From: Pseudomonas sp. ABC1
GTDB taxonomy: Bacteria; Pseudomonadota; Gammaproteobacteria; Pseudomonadales; Pseudomonadaceae
Assembly (NCBI RefSeq): GCF_013395055.1
Contig: NZ_CP058349.1
Span: 3,347,501 to 3,411,500, forward strand
Reading direction: 5' to 3'
Length of the DNA: 64,000 bases
Of the stretch, positions 18,559 through 29,638 are shown piece after piece; within the stretch, counting starts at the first letter, position 1, and each line of letters starts with the position of its first letter. Both the position numbers and the translations under genes were made by a program. Under the pieces are notes generated by a model. That model was given only the letters and a program-made list of their open reading frames with translations. It was not told the DNA's origin and did not search any database.

Positions 18559-20019
18559 TCAGAACCCGGTGGGTGCTTGTTTGTGCCAGTCGGTGACCTG
18601 CTGGTACTGGTGCGCCACGTTGAGCAGGCGGCTTTCCTGGAAGTAGTTGCCGAGCAACTGCACGCCCACCGGCAGGCCATCGACGAAGCCGGCCGGCATC
18701 GACAGGCCGGGAATGCCGGCCAGGTTGGCGGTGATGGTGTAGATGTCTTCCAGGTAGGCGGAAACCGGATCGGCGTTCTTCTCGCCGAGCTTCCAGGCCA
18801 GGTTCGGCGTGGTTGGGCCGAGGATCACGTCGACGTCCGCGAAGGCGGCGACGAAGTCGTTCTTGATCAGCCGGCGAATCTGCTGGGCCTTGATGTAGTA
18901 GGCGTCGTAATAGCCGGCGGACAGTGCGTAGGTGCCGACCATGATGCGCCGCTTGACCTCGGCGCCGAAGCCCTCGCCACGCGAGCGTTTGTAGAGGTCT
19001 TCGAGGTTGACCGGGCTTTCGCAACGGTAGCCGAAACGTACGCCGTCGAAGCGCGACAGGTTGGAGCTGGCTTCGGCGGGGGCGATCACGTAGTAGGCCG
19101 GGATGGCGTGTTGCAGGTTGGGCAGGCTGATGTCCTTGACCGTGGCGCCGAGCTTTTTCAGCTCCTCGACCACTGCCAGCACTTTCTCGCCGATGCGGGC
19201 GTCCAGGCCGTTGCCGAAGTATTCCTTCGGCAGGCCGATGCGCAGGCCGGCCAGCGGTTGGCTCAGCGCCGCCAGGTAGTCGTCCACCGGCACGTCGACG
19301 CTGGTGGAGTCCTTCGCATCGAATCCGGCCATGGCCTGCAGCAGCAGTGCGCAATCCTCGGCGGTGCGCGCCAGCGGGCCACCCTGGTCGAGGCTGGAGG
19401 CGTAGGCGATCATGCCCCAGCGCGAGACACGGCCATAGGTCGGCTTGATGCCGGTGAGGTTGGTCAGCGCGGCAGGCTGGCGGATCGAACCGCCGGTGTC
19501 GGTGCCGGTGGCGGCCGGCAGCAAGCGTGCGGCTACGGCGGCAGCCGAGCCGCCGCTGGAGCCGCCGGGTACGCGGCTCGTGTCCCAGGGATTCTTTACC
19601 GCGCCGTAGTGGCTGGATTCGTTGGCCGAACCCATGGCGAACTCATCCATGTTCAGCTTGCCGAGGCTGACGGCGCCGGCGGCGGCGAGCTTCTCGACCA
19701 CGGTGGCATCGTAGGGCGCTTCGAAGTTGTGCAGGATTTTCGAGGCGCAGGTGGTCAGCACGCCCTGGGTGCAGAACAGGTCCTTGTGGCCGATCGGTGC
19801 GCCGAGCAGGGCGCTGTTTTCACCTGCGGCGCGGCGTGCGTCGGCGGCTTTCGCCTGCTCGATGGCGGTCGCTTCGGTGATGGTGATGAAGCTGTTGAGT
19901 TGCGGATCGATGCGGGCAATGCGTGCCAGCAGGTCGCGGGTCAGCTCCTCGGCGGAGAACTGCTTGTCAGCGAGGGCGCGGGCGATGCCGGCCAGGGTCA
20001 ATTGGTGTATGTCGTTCAT
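18559..20019 (-). CDS. gatA: aspartyl/glutamyl-tRNA amidotransferase subunit A
   Basis: A 486-residue amidase-signature enzyme. It hydrolyses glutamine and channels ammonia to GatB for making Gln-tRNA or Asn-tRNA. The Ser-cisSer-Lys catalytic set is visible: Lys in IGHKDLFC, the cis-Ser region in VPGGSSGGSAAAVAA, and the nucleophilic Ser in GTDTGGSIRQPA. The diagnostic KPTYGRVSRWGMIAYASSLDQGGP stretch follows (about 205-228). The start ATG overlaps the gatC stop (ATGA), so A is translationally coupled to C. Confidence 0.97.
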   Translation of the reverse strand: MNDIHQLTLAGIARALADKQFSAEELTRDLLARIARIDPQLNSFITITEATAIEQAKAADARRAAGENSALLGAPIGHKDLFCTQGVLTTCASKILHNFEAPYDATVVEKLAAAGAVSLGKLNMDEFAMGSANESSHYGAVKNPWDTSRVPGGSSGGSAAAVAARLLPAATGTDTGGSIRQPAALTNLTGIKPTYGRVSRWGMIAYASSLDQGGPLARTAEDCALLLQAMAGFDAKDSTSVDVPVDDYLAALSQPLAGLRIGLPKEYFGNGLDARIGEKVLAVVEELKKLGATVKDISLPNLQHAIPAYYVIAPAEASSNLSRFDGVRFGYRCESPVNLEDLYKRSRGEGFGAEVKRRIMVGTYALSAGYYDAYYIKAQQIRRLIKNDFVAAFADVDVILGPTTPNLAWKLGEKNADPVSAYLEDIYTITANLAGIPGLSMPAGFVDGLPVGVQLLGNYFQESRLLNVAHQYQQVTDWHKQAPTGF

Positions 20020-20303
20020 TCGATCACCCGTGGAACCAGGTAGAGACCATCCTGCACGGCCGGTGCGATGGCCTGGTAGTCCTCGTGCCGGTCGACTTCG
20101 GTAACCGCGTCGGCGCGCAGGCGCTGGGTCGCTTCCAGTGGGTGGGCCAGGGGCTCGATGCCGTTGGTGTCCACGGCCTGCATGCGATCGACCAGGCCGA
20201 GGATGCTGTTGAGGGTTTCGGTGGTGCGGGGAAGTTCGCTTTCATCAAGGCCCAGGCGGGCCAGGTGAGCGATCTTTTCCACCTCGGAGCGTTCAAGCGC
20301 CAT
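20016..20303 (-). CDS. gatC: aspartyl/glutamyl-tRNA amidotransferase subunit C
   Basis: A 95-residue protein starting MALERSEVEKIAHLARL, with the family pattern of a first helix, LNSILGLVDRMQAVDTNGIEPLAHP and a C-terminal LVPRVIE. GatC wraps around GatA and stabilises the GatAB complex. The frame extends upstream to 20411, but those residues are not family-like and the ATG at 20303 is the conserved start. It heads the gatCAB operon. The gene-free region upstream (20304-20886) holds the gatC promoter region and the structured repeat element at 20469-20823. Confidence 0.95.
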   Translation of the reverse strand: MALERSEVEKIAHLARLGLDESELPRTTETLNSILGLVDRMQAVDTNGIEPLAHPLEATQRLRADAVTEVDRHEDYQAIAPAVQDGLYLVPRVIE

Positions 20304-20468
20304 CGGGGATTCTCCAGTGGAAGGCGGGCGGGCTGCGGACGCTGTGCGATGGTTCTTGGGCGTCCACGGACAAGCCGTGAAAACCGTGCATCTTACATTC
20401 ACCCGCTGCATCCCGGTAGGGAGGGGCGCAGACCGCTAGGGTAATCGCGCTATATAAGGGCCGAGACC

Positions 20469-20823
20469 GGATTGGCAGGTAAGTCCGTGGTTGAGCATGG
20501 ATCGTTTGCGCTGTCCTGGCGTCCGTGGTGTTGCGAACCCGGCCAGCCCCTCTACGCAACACGCATGAACTCATCCCTGAGGCTCTACGCCGACATCCCT
20601 GTCGGCGAAGGTTGCTCCGAGGGGCTGGCCGGGCTCGCGGCAAATACCGAGGTGACCACGGGAAAAGCCCCAACTCCGTCGCTCCCGCGCAGGCGGGAGC
20701 CTAGGTGCGCAAGGCTAAGGCCAGCGGGTTTCTTCCTACAGTCACCGCCTGGCATTCGCACAGAAGCGCTGACCTAAAAGTCACGCGATACGCTCTATCG
20801 GTCAAAGACAAAATTGCCAATCC
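20469..20823 (+). repeat. structured dispersed element with terminal inverted repeats (MITE-like), copy 1
   Basis: The 355-bp element starts GGATTGGCA and ends TGCCAATCC, a perfect 9-bp terminal inverted repeat. Inside is a branched structure: an outer 15-bp stem CCCGGCCAGCCCCTC (20538-20552) with its exact complement at 20619-20633, enclosing hairpin A (CTCA-TCCC-TGAG, 20570-20581) and hairpin B (CGCCGAC-ATCCCT-GTCGGCG, 20588-20607). A second copy is at 61695-62031. Shared sequence includes the stem-loop core, AATACCGA.GTGACCA just after it, and GCATTCGCACAGA.GCGCTG near the right end. The middle (20670-20740) differs and contains another hairpin (CTCCCGCGCAGGCGGGAG). Open frames crossing it (for example 20472-20777) look incidental. 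No transposase is present and no clear target duplication was found. Confidence 0.75.
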
Positions 20824-20886
20824 AGCCGCCAGGCACCCACTCCCCAGCCGTCATGGCTGGTCGCAGGAGCCGCTGTGCTGACGAGC

Positions 20887-21624
20887 CTATTCGCCCAGAT
20901 AGCTGCCCGGTGTGCTGGGCAGTTCCTGCAGCAGTTGCCGAAGGCCGTTGCCCCATTGCTGCCTGACCGTTTCGAAGTAGGGGTCGCCTTCCTCTACCCG
21001 ATAGCCGTGCGGCACTTCCAGGCTGTCGCGGCGATAGACCAGCACGTCCAGCGGCAGGCCGACCGAGAGGTTGCTGCGGATGGTCGAGTCGAAGGAAATC
21101 AGTGCACAGCGCAGGGCGTATTCCAGGCTGGTGTCGTTTTGCAGTGCGCGGTCGAGGATCGGCTTGCCGTACTTGCTCTCGCCGATCTGGAAGTAGGGCG
21201 TGTCGGCCGTGGCGGCGATGAAGTTGCCTTGCGGGTACAGGTTGTAGAGAGCGGGTGCCGATCCCGCGATCTGCCCGCCGACCAGGAACGAACTGCTCAT
21301 GTCGACGCCGGCAGTCATGCTCGGGGCGCTGTCGTGTTCGACCACTTCGCGCAGGGTCTGGCCGACCAGGCGGGCGGCGTCGAACAGCGTCGGGACGTTG
21401 TGCAGGTGCGGGCCGTCACCCAGCAGGCGCTGGCGCAGCAGGCTGACGACCGATTGCGAGGTGGCCAGGTTGCCCGCCGTTTGCAGCACGATCAGGCGCT
21501 CTCCGGGAATGCCGAAGACATGCAGTTTGCGGAAGGTGGCGATGTGGTCGATACCGGCATTGGTGCGTGAATCTGAGACGAACACCAGGCCGTCGGCCAG
21601 GTGCATGGCAACACAGTAGGTCAT
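20887..21624 (-). CDS. Anbu-type proteasome-like peptidase
   Basis: A 245-residue protein beginning MTYCVAMHLADGLVFVSDSRTNAG. Thr2 would become the N-terminal nucleophile after Met removal, as in HslV and proteasome beta subunits. SDSRTNAG, a Lys in FRKLHVFG and FLVGGQIAG match the Ntn-hydrolase fold. Length and motifs fit Anbu (ancestral beta subunit, also called BPH/proteasome-type protease), not HslV, and no ATPase partner is nearby. It is last in an operon-like row with ATP-grasp, alpha-E and transglutaminase genes, the established neighbourhood of Anbu. The row has been proposed to make and process a peptide or peptide-tagged product; its substrate is unresolved. Confidence 0.9.
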   Translation of the reverse strand: MTYCVAMHLADGLVFVSDSRTNAGIDHIATFRKLHVFGIPGERLIVLQTAGNLATSQSVVSLLRQRLLGDGPHLHNVPTLFDAARLVGQTLREVVEHDSAPSMTAGVDMSSSFLVGGQIAGSAPALYNLYPQGNFIAATADTPYFQIGESKYGKPILDRALQNDTSLEYALRCALISFDSTIRSNLSVGLPLDVLVYRRDSLEVPHGYRVEEGDPYFETVRQQWGNGLRQLLQELPSTPGSYLGE

Positions 21625-21680
21625 GATCGGGCGGCTCTACTGGACATCGGAAAGTGGCGGGGTGCGGAGTATAGCCTGAG

Positions 21681-21713
21681 GGCACGCTTCAAGCCGACGA
21701 CTTGAAGCGTGCC
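21681..21713. repeat. 13-bp perfect inverted repeat between transglutaminase and Anbu genes
   Basis: GGCACGCTTCAAG (21681-21693) and CTTGAAGCGTGCC (21701-21713) with a 7-base loop. The same arm sequence occurs at 17019-17031. Dispersed-repeat type; it could be an mRNA hairpin separating the two cistrons. Confidence 0.6.
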
Positions 21714-21719
21714 GCCGCA

Positions 21720-22514
21720 TCACTGCTGGCTCATCTGCATGGGCGCAACCAGCACCTTGGCGTGCATACGTTCGTCGCCGCCGCCCCGACGCATGCCGCG
21801 CACCGGGCAGGCGTCCAGGTAGTCGAGGCCGACGGCCAGTTTCAGGTGACGTTCCGGGCGTGTCAGGCGGTTGGTCACGTCGAAGCTGTACCAGGCGCCG
21901 TCGAGCCAGACCTCGGCCCAGGCGTGGCTGGCCAGGTGGCCGCTGTCCTCGGTGTAGAGGTAGCCGGAAACGTAGCGGGCCGGCACGCCGATGCTGCGAG
22001 CGCAGGCGAGGAAGGCGTGGGTGTGGTCCTGACAGACCCCGGCACGCCCGGCGAAGGCCGTGCTGGCGCTGCTGTCGACGTGGGTGGCGCCGGGCACGTA
22101 TTCGATGTGTTCGGCCAGGGCTTCCATCAACTGGCTCAGCGCCTGGTGGTTGCGCTGGCCGTCGGTGTGCTGCCAGGCGAAGTCGCGCAGAGCCTGGTCG
22201 GCCTGGGACAGCGGCGTGCTGCGCAGGAAGGGCAGTGGCGAACCGGGCTCCTGTCCGGTGTCTACGTCGATATCGATCTCCACCTGGCCGCGGGCGCGGA
22301 TCAGGATCGAGTCGTGGGGTTCGTCGAGGGTCAGCACGTGCAGGATATTGCCGTACGGATCGATCTGCGCCGAAGCCGGGCGCGGCAGTTCCAGGTTCCA
22401 ACTGAGGATGCGCTGGCGCCGGCTTTGCTGGGGCGTCAGGCGCAGGTACTGGATGCTGGCGCGCACCTGGTCGTCGTAGCTGTAGGTGGTGTCATGGTCG
22501 ATGGAAAGCTTCAT
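21720..22514 (-). CDS. transglutaminase-like cysteine peptidase family protein
   Basis: A 264-residue protein. An N-terminal beta-rich domain of the bacterial transglutaminase N type (MKLSIDHDTTYSYDDQV) precedes the transglutaminase core. The catalytic Cys is in GRAGVCQDHTHAFLA, the His in SHAWAEVWLDG, and the Asp in SFDVTN, giving an intact Cys-His-Asp triad. Bacterial members usually act as proteases or amidases and less often as cross-linkers. The start ATG overlaps the alpha-E stop (ATGA), so the two are translationally coupled. It lies in the ATP-grasp/alpha-E/transglutaminase/Anbu row, where it probably processes the product made by the ATP-grasp protein; this is inference from the conserved neighbourhood. 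Confidence 0.92.
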   Translation of the reverse strand: MKLSIDHDTTYSYDDQVRASIQYLRLTPQQSRRQRILSWNLELPRPASAQIDPYGNILHVLTLDEPHDSILIRARGQVEIDIDVDTGQEPGSPLPFLRSTPLSQADQALRDFAWQHTDGQRNHQALSQLMEALAEHIEYVPGATHVDSSASTAFAGRAGVCQDHTHAFLACARSIGVPARYVSGYLYTEDSGHLASHAWAEVWLDGAWYSFDVTNRLTRPERHLKLAVGLDYLDACPVRGMRRGGGDERMHAKVLVAPMQMSQQ

Positions 22515-23461
22515 GCGGCCTCCAGGTAAGCGCTGTGGATGGCGTTGCTCAATGATTGCAGGTGCTCGATGTGGCGGGTGATCGAGTCATGCAGGCCCTG
22601 TTGCAGGATTTCCTCGATGGTGGTGTAGCGCATGCCGGCCACCAGTTCGGCGGCCAGGCGTTGGGCGGGACGCCCGTTGTCGCCAGGCAGGCTGGACAGG
22701 ATCCGGTCGATCTCGTCCAGGCAGGTGCGCAGCGAGCGCGGGACTTCCGCGCGCAACAACAGCAACTCGGCGACCTTGCCGGCCCGTGGCGAGCCACGGT
22801 AGATGTCGGCGAAGGCTTCGAACGACGAGAGCGCGCGCAGCAGTGCGCTCCACTGGTAGTAGGCGTGTGCCGAGCGGTCTTCGATCGAGTCAGCTTCCTC
22901 GCCCAGCAGTTCGTAGCGTGCATCCAGCAGGCGCAGGGTGTTGTCGGCGCACTCGATGAAGGTGCCCAGGCGGATGAAACGGTAGGCGTCGCCACGCATG
23001 ATGGTGCCGACGGTGGCGCCACGGAACAGGTGCGAGCGCTCCTTGACCCAGTCGCAGAAGCGGCTGATGCCGTAGCGCCCGAGCCCTTGTTCGGCGATGC
23101 CGCGCATGTCCAGCCAGGAGGTGTTGATGTTTTCCCACATGTCCGCCGTGATGCGGCCACGCACGGCGTGGGCGTTGGCGCGGGCACTGGCCAGGCAGTT
23201 GTAGATGCTGGCCGGGTTCTGCTCGTCCAGGGCAAAGAAGTGCAGCATGCGTTCGCCATGCAGCTCGCCATGGCGCTGCTGGTAGGCTTCCAGGGTGCCG
23301 GTGATCAGCAGTGGCATGCCCAGTTCTTCCAGGCCGTTGCCCTGGCCGGCTTGCGGCATCAGCGACAGCGAATAGCTGACTTCCATCATGCGGGCGAGGT
23401 TTTCCGCACGTTCCAGGTAGCGGGACATCCAGTAGAGGTCGGCAGCGGTACGGCTCAGCAT
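22511..23461 (-). CDS. alpha-E domain protein
   Basis: A 316-residue, almost wholly helical protein starting MLSRTAADLYWMSRYLERAENLARM, the hallmark of the alpha-E family. Conserved family blocks follow, such as NARAVRGRIT-like NAHAVRGRITADMWENINTS, and FIRLGTFIECADNTLRLLDAR. The family takes its name from conserved acidic helices and is almost always beside circularly permuted ATP-grasp and transglutaminase genes. No enzymatic activity has been established, to my knowledge. It overlaps the ATP-grasp gene by 7 bases and the transglutaminase gene by 4, so the three are translationally linked. Confidence 0.92.
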   Translation of the reverse strand: MLSRTAADLYWMSRYLERAENLARMMEVSYSLSLMPQAGQGNGLEELGMPLLITGTLEAYQQRHGELHGERMLHFFALDEQNPASIYNCLASARANAHAVRGRITADMWENINTSWLDMRGIAEQGLGRYGISRFCDWVKERSHLFRGATVGTIMRGDAYRFIRLGTFIECADNTLRLLDARYELLGEEADSIEDRSAHAYYQWSALLRALSSFEAFADIYRGSPRAGKVAELLLLRAEVPRSLRTCLDEIDRILSSLPGDNGRPAQRLAAELVAGMRYTTIEEILQQGLHDSITRHIEHLQSLSNAIHSAYLEAA

Positions 23462-24870
23462 GGGCAGTCCTCCACGATCCAGGTGTCCTTGGTGCCACCG
23501 CCCTGGGATGAGTTGACCACCAGTGAGCCTTCGCGCAATGCCACGCGGGTCAGGCCGCCGGGCACCAGGCGGGTATCCTGGCCACTGAGGACGAAGGGGC
23601 GCAGGTCGATGTGGCGCGGTGCGATGCCGCTGTCGACGAAGGTCGGGCAGGTCGACAGGCTGAGGGTCGGCTGGGCGATGTAGTTGGCGGGGTTGGCCTT
23701 GAGGCGCTGGCGGAAGTCCTCGATCTCGGCCTGGCTGGCGGCGGGGCCGACCAGCATGCCGTAGCCACCGGAACCCTGGGTTTCCTTGACCACCAGTTGC
23801 GGCAGGTTGGCCAGGACGTGGGACAGTTCCTCGGGCTTGCGGCATTGCCAGGTTGGCACGTTCTTGAGGATCGGCTCTTCGCTCAGGTAGAAGCGAATCA
23901 TGTCCGGGACGTAGGGGTAGATGGCCTTGTCGTCGGCGACACCGGTGCCGATGGCGTTGGCCAGTACCAGGTTGCCGCGGCGGTAGGCCGACAGCAGCCC
24001 CGGTACGCCGAGTGCCGAGTGCGGGTTGAACGCCAGCGGGTCGAGGTAGGCGTCGTCCAGGCGGCGGTAGATCACATCCACCGGCTTGGCGCCGTAGGTG
24101 GTGCGCATGAAGACCTTGTCGTCGCGCACGAACAGGTCGGCGCCTTCCACCAGTTCCACGCCCATTTCCCGGGCGAGGAAGGCGTGTTCGAAATAAGCGC
24201 TGTTGAAGCGGCCGGGTGTCATCACCACCACGCTGGGGTTGTCTAGCGGACTGGAGCTGCGCAGGGTGTCCAGCAGCAGGCTCGGGTAGTGGTTGATCGG
24301 TGCGATGCGCTGGCTGGCGAACAGTTCGGGGAACAGGCGCATCATCATCTTGCGGTCTTCCAGCATGTAGCTGACGCCGCTGGGGGTGCGCAGGTTGTCT
24401 TCGAGGACGTAGTAACTGCCGTCGCCATCGCGCACCAGGTCGACGCCGGAGATGTGCGCATAGAGGTTGCGGTGCAGATCCAGGCCGCACATCGCCAACT
24501 GGTAGTGATCGTTGACCAGCACCTGCTCGGCCGGAACGATGCCGGCCTTGAGGATGCGCTGGTCGTGGTAGATGTCATCGAGGAACATGTTCAGCGCCTG
24601 GACGCGCTGGATGCAGCCGCGCTCCACCTGGCGCCATTCGCTGGCGGGGATGGCGCGGGGGATGGTGTCGAAAGGGATCAGGCGCTCGGTTCCCTGCTCG
24701 TCGCCGTAGAGGGTGAAGGTAATGCCGGCGCGGTGGAACAGCAGGTCGGCTTCGCGCCGGCGCTGTTGCAGCAACTCCTCTGGTGTGTCGGCCAGCCACT
24801 TGGCGAATGCCTTGTAGTGCGGGCGGCACTCTCCGTTGGCATCGATCATTTCATCGTAGAAGGCTTGCAT
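23455..24870 (-). CDS. circularly permuted ATP-grasp type 2 protein (predicted peptide ligase)
   Basis: About 471 residues from the ATG at 24870 (MQAFYDEMIDANGECRPHY); AAAGGAG lies 7 bases upstream, which decides this start over upstream in-frame ATGs at 24921 and 25041. Family blocks: PFDTIPRAIPASEW, ILKAGIVPAEQVLVNDHY, DLVRDGDGSYYVLEDNLRTPSG, VVVMTPGRFNSAYFEHAFLAREMGVELVEG, and a nucleotide-binding LVVKETQGSGGYGMLVG. The family is predicted to form amide or peptide bonds using ATP. It heads the operon with the alpha-E, transglutaminase-like and Anbu genes. It is divergent from carA; the 367 bases between hold both promoters and the carA leader. Confidence 0.92.
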   Translation of the reverse strand: MQAFYDEMIDANGECRPHYKAFAKWLADTPEELLQQRRREADLLFHRAGITFTLYGDEQGTERLIPFDTIPRAIPASEWRQVERGCIQRVQALNMFLDDIYHDQRILKAGIVPAEQVLVNDHYQLAMCGLDLHRNLYAHISGVDLVRDGDGSYYVLEDNLRTPSGVSYMLEDRKMMMRLFPELFASQRIAPINHYPSLLLDTLRSSSPLDNPSVVVMTPGRFNSAYFEHAFLAREMGVELVEGADLFVRDDKVFMRTTYGAKPVDVIYRRLDDAYLDPLAFNPHSALGVPGLLSAYRRGNLVLANAIGTGVADDKAIYPYVPDMIRFYLSEEPILKNVPTWQCRKPEELSHVLANLPQLVVKETQGSGGYGMLVGPAASQAEIEDFRQRLKANPANYIAQPTLSLSTCPTFVDSGIAPRHIDLRPFVLSGQDTRLVPGGLTRVALREGSLVVNSSQGGGTKDTWIVEDCPC

Positions 24871-25084
24871 GCATCGCTCCTTTTGCCCTGTATGCAAAGC
24901 CTCAAGCAAGGTGCGAGCCATAAAGATTTCCCTATCAAAATCAGCGAGTTGGTTTTTCCCTTCGACTGTGCTGCGCATTTTTGGTGCGCCGGGGAGGCGT
25001 GCGGTCCGACGAGGTGGGCGATTTCGGGGCGTCCATGCCAATCGCCTGTGCTTTGTGCCGGATCCGGTGTCTCGGGTGGACCGA

Positions 25085-25114
25085 TTGGCAGCCTTTCTGT
25101 ATGATTCCTACTTT
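25085..25114 (+). promoter_or_regulatory. candidate carAB promoter
   Basis: TTGGCA (25085-25090) and TACTTT (25109-25114) are 18 bases apart. The -10 overlaps an imperfect palindrome, TACTTTAGTG/CACTAAAAGTA (25109-25133), that could bind a repressor or form an early RNA hairpin. In the remainder of the gap (24871-25084) I see only AT-rich patches consistent with a divergent promoter for the ATP-grasp gene. Confidence 0.45.
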
Positions 25115-25146
25115 AGTGTGTCCACTAAAAGTAAAAGTTGCGCAGA

Positions 25147-25245
25147 ATGAATTCATATAAAAAGCGGGATGACCTTCACACGTCATCCCGCTTTTTTACA
25201 ATCTGCGTGCGCTTCAGCCAGATCTTCGGGAGGTCTCTTGACTAA
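25147..25245 (+). CDS. putative carAB leader peptide (uORF)
   Basis: A 32-codon frame begins ATG at 25147 (MNSYKKRDDLHTSSRFF...) and ends with a TAA at 25243-25245, overlapping the carA TTG start by 8 bases. It reads straight through the terminator hairpin at 25160-25197. A leader ORF crossing a terminator is the arrangement used for pyrimidine-sensitive attenuation in pyr operons, where close ribosome following prevents the hairpin. The ribosome-binding site is weak, so translation is unproven. Confidence 0.4.
   Translation: MNSYKKRDDLHTSSRFFTICVRFSQIFGRSLD
25160..25197 (+). terminator. attenuator-like terminator in the carA leader
   Basis: GCGGGATGA (25164-25172) pairs with TCATCCCGC (25183-25191), flanked by an A-run before and six T after. 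It is a textbook intrinsic terminator placed between the promoter and the carA start codon, so it must be read through for carAB expression. It could also terminate from the opposite strand. Confidence 0.8.
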
Positions 25246-26386
25246 GCCAGCCCTTCAACCTGCCATTCTGGCCCTCGCCGATGGCAGCATCTTCCGCGGC
25301 GAATCCATCGGGGCCGATGGCCAGACCATAGGTGAAGTGGTCTTCAACACCGCCATGACCGGCTATCAGGAAATCCTCACCGATCCGTCCTATGCCCGTC
25401 AGATCGTCACCCTGACCTATCCGCATGTCGGCAATACCGGCACCACGCCGGAAGACGCCGAGGCTTCGCAGGTCTGGGCTGCTGGCCTGGTGATCCGCGA
25501 CCTGCCGTTGGTCGCCAGCAACTGGCGCAACCGCCAGCCGCTGGACGAGTACCTGAAGGAGCGTGGCACTGTCGCCATCGCCGGTATCGATACCCGTCGC
25601 CTGACCCGCATCCTGCGAGAGAAAGGTGCGCAGAACGGCTGCATCCTGGCGGGTGCCGACGCGACCGAAGAAAAGGCCCTTGAGCTGGCGCGCAGCTTCC
25701 CAGGCCTGAAAGGCATGGACCTTGCCAAGGAAGTCAGCACCCGTGAGCGCTACGAGTGGCGCTCCAGTGTCTGGAACCTGAAGGACGACAGTCATCCCGA
25801 AATTGCTGCTGAAGCGTTGCCTTACCACGTGGTGGCCTACGACTTCGGCGTCAAGCTGAATATCCTGCGCATGCTGGTCGAGCGCGGTTGCCGCGTCACC
25901 GTGCTGCCAGCCCAGGCGCCGGCCAGCGAAGCCCTGGCGCTGAAGCCGGATGGCGTCTTCCTGTCCAACGGCCCTGGCGACCCCGAGCCGTGCGACTACG
26001 CCATCGAGGCGATCCAACAGGTTCTCGAGACCGATATCCCGGTATTCGGTATCTGCCTGGGCCACCAGTTGCTGGCGCTGGCCTCTGGTGCGAAGACCGT
26101 GAAGATGCCCAACGGGCACCATGGTGCCAACCACCCTGTGCAGGACCTGGACAGCGGCGTGGTGATGATCACCAGCCAGAACCACGGCTTCGCGGTGGAC
26201 CACGAGAGCCTGCCGGGCAACCTGCGCGCGACCCACAAGTCGCTGTTCGACGGCACCCTGCAGGGTATCGAACGCACCGACAAGTCTGCGTTCAGCTTCC
26301 AGGGCCACCCCGAGGCGAGCCCGGGGCCGCACGACGTCGCGCCGCTGTTCGACCGTTTCATCTCCGCCATGGCTGCCCGCCGTTGA
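25238..26386 (+). CDS. carA: carbamoyl-phosphate synthase small chain
   Basis: A 382-residue glutamine amidotransferase subunit. It releases ammonia from glutamine for CarB; carbamoyl phosphate feeds arginine and pyrimidine synthesis. The N-terminal domain starts LTKPALQPAILALADGSIFRG from a TTG at 25238 with GGGAGG just upstream. The longer frame from 25169 begins inside the leader terminator and is rejected. The C-terminal class I GATase domain has Cys in VFGICLGHQLLALA (about residue 273) and His/Glu in FQGHPEASPGPHD. It is followed 30 bases later by carB. In P. aeruginosa the dapB and dnaJ genes lie upstream of carA; here they are replaced by the ATP-grasp/Anbu operon. Confidence 0.97.
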   Translation: MTKPALQPAILALADGSIFRGESIGADGQTIGEVVFNTAMTGYQEILTDPSYARQIVTLTYPHVGNTGTTPEDAEASQVWAAGLVIRDLPLVASNWRNRQPLDEYLKERGTVAIAGIDTRRLTRILREKGAQNGCILAGADATEEKALELARSFPGLKGMDLAKEVSTRERYEWRSSVWNLKDDSHPEIAAEALPYHVVAYDFGVKLNILRMLVERGCRVTVLPAQAPASEALALKPDGVFLSNGPGDPEPCDYAIEAIQQVLETDIPVFGICLGHQLLALASGAKTVKMPNGHHGANHPVQDLDSGVVMITSQNHGFAVDHESLPGNLRATHKSLFDGTLQGIERTDKSAFSFQGHPEASPGPHDVAPLFDRFISAMAARR

Positions 26387-26416
26387 TCCGCTGAGCGAAG
26401 GATTCGAGTAAGACCT

Positions 26417-29634
<3,218 letters not shown>

Positions 29635-29638
<4 letters not shown>

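Noticed and set aside
20472..20777. 101-residue ORF in element copy 1 and similar short ORFs in copy 2 (61793 onward)
   Set aside because: The copies share some residues (for example GIRTEAL) but the stem changes are compensatory at the nucleotide level and the frames differ in length; structure explains the conservation better than coding.
22511..24490. 659-residue frame merging the alpha-E protein with upstream sequence
   Set aside because: The first ~340 residues are an out-of-frame reading of the ATP-grasp gene; the real alpha-E start is at 23461.
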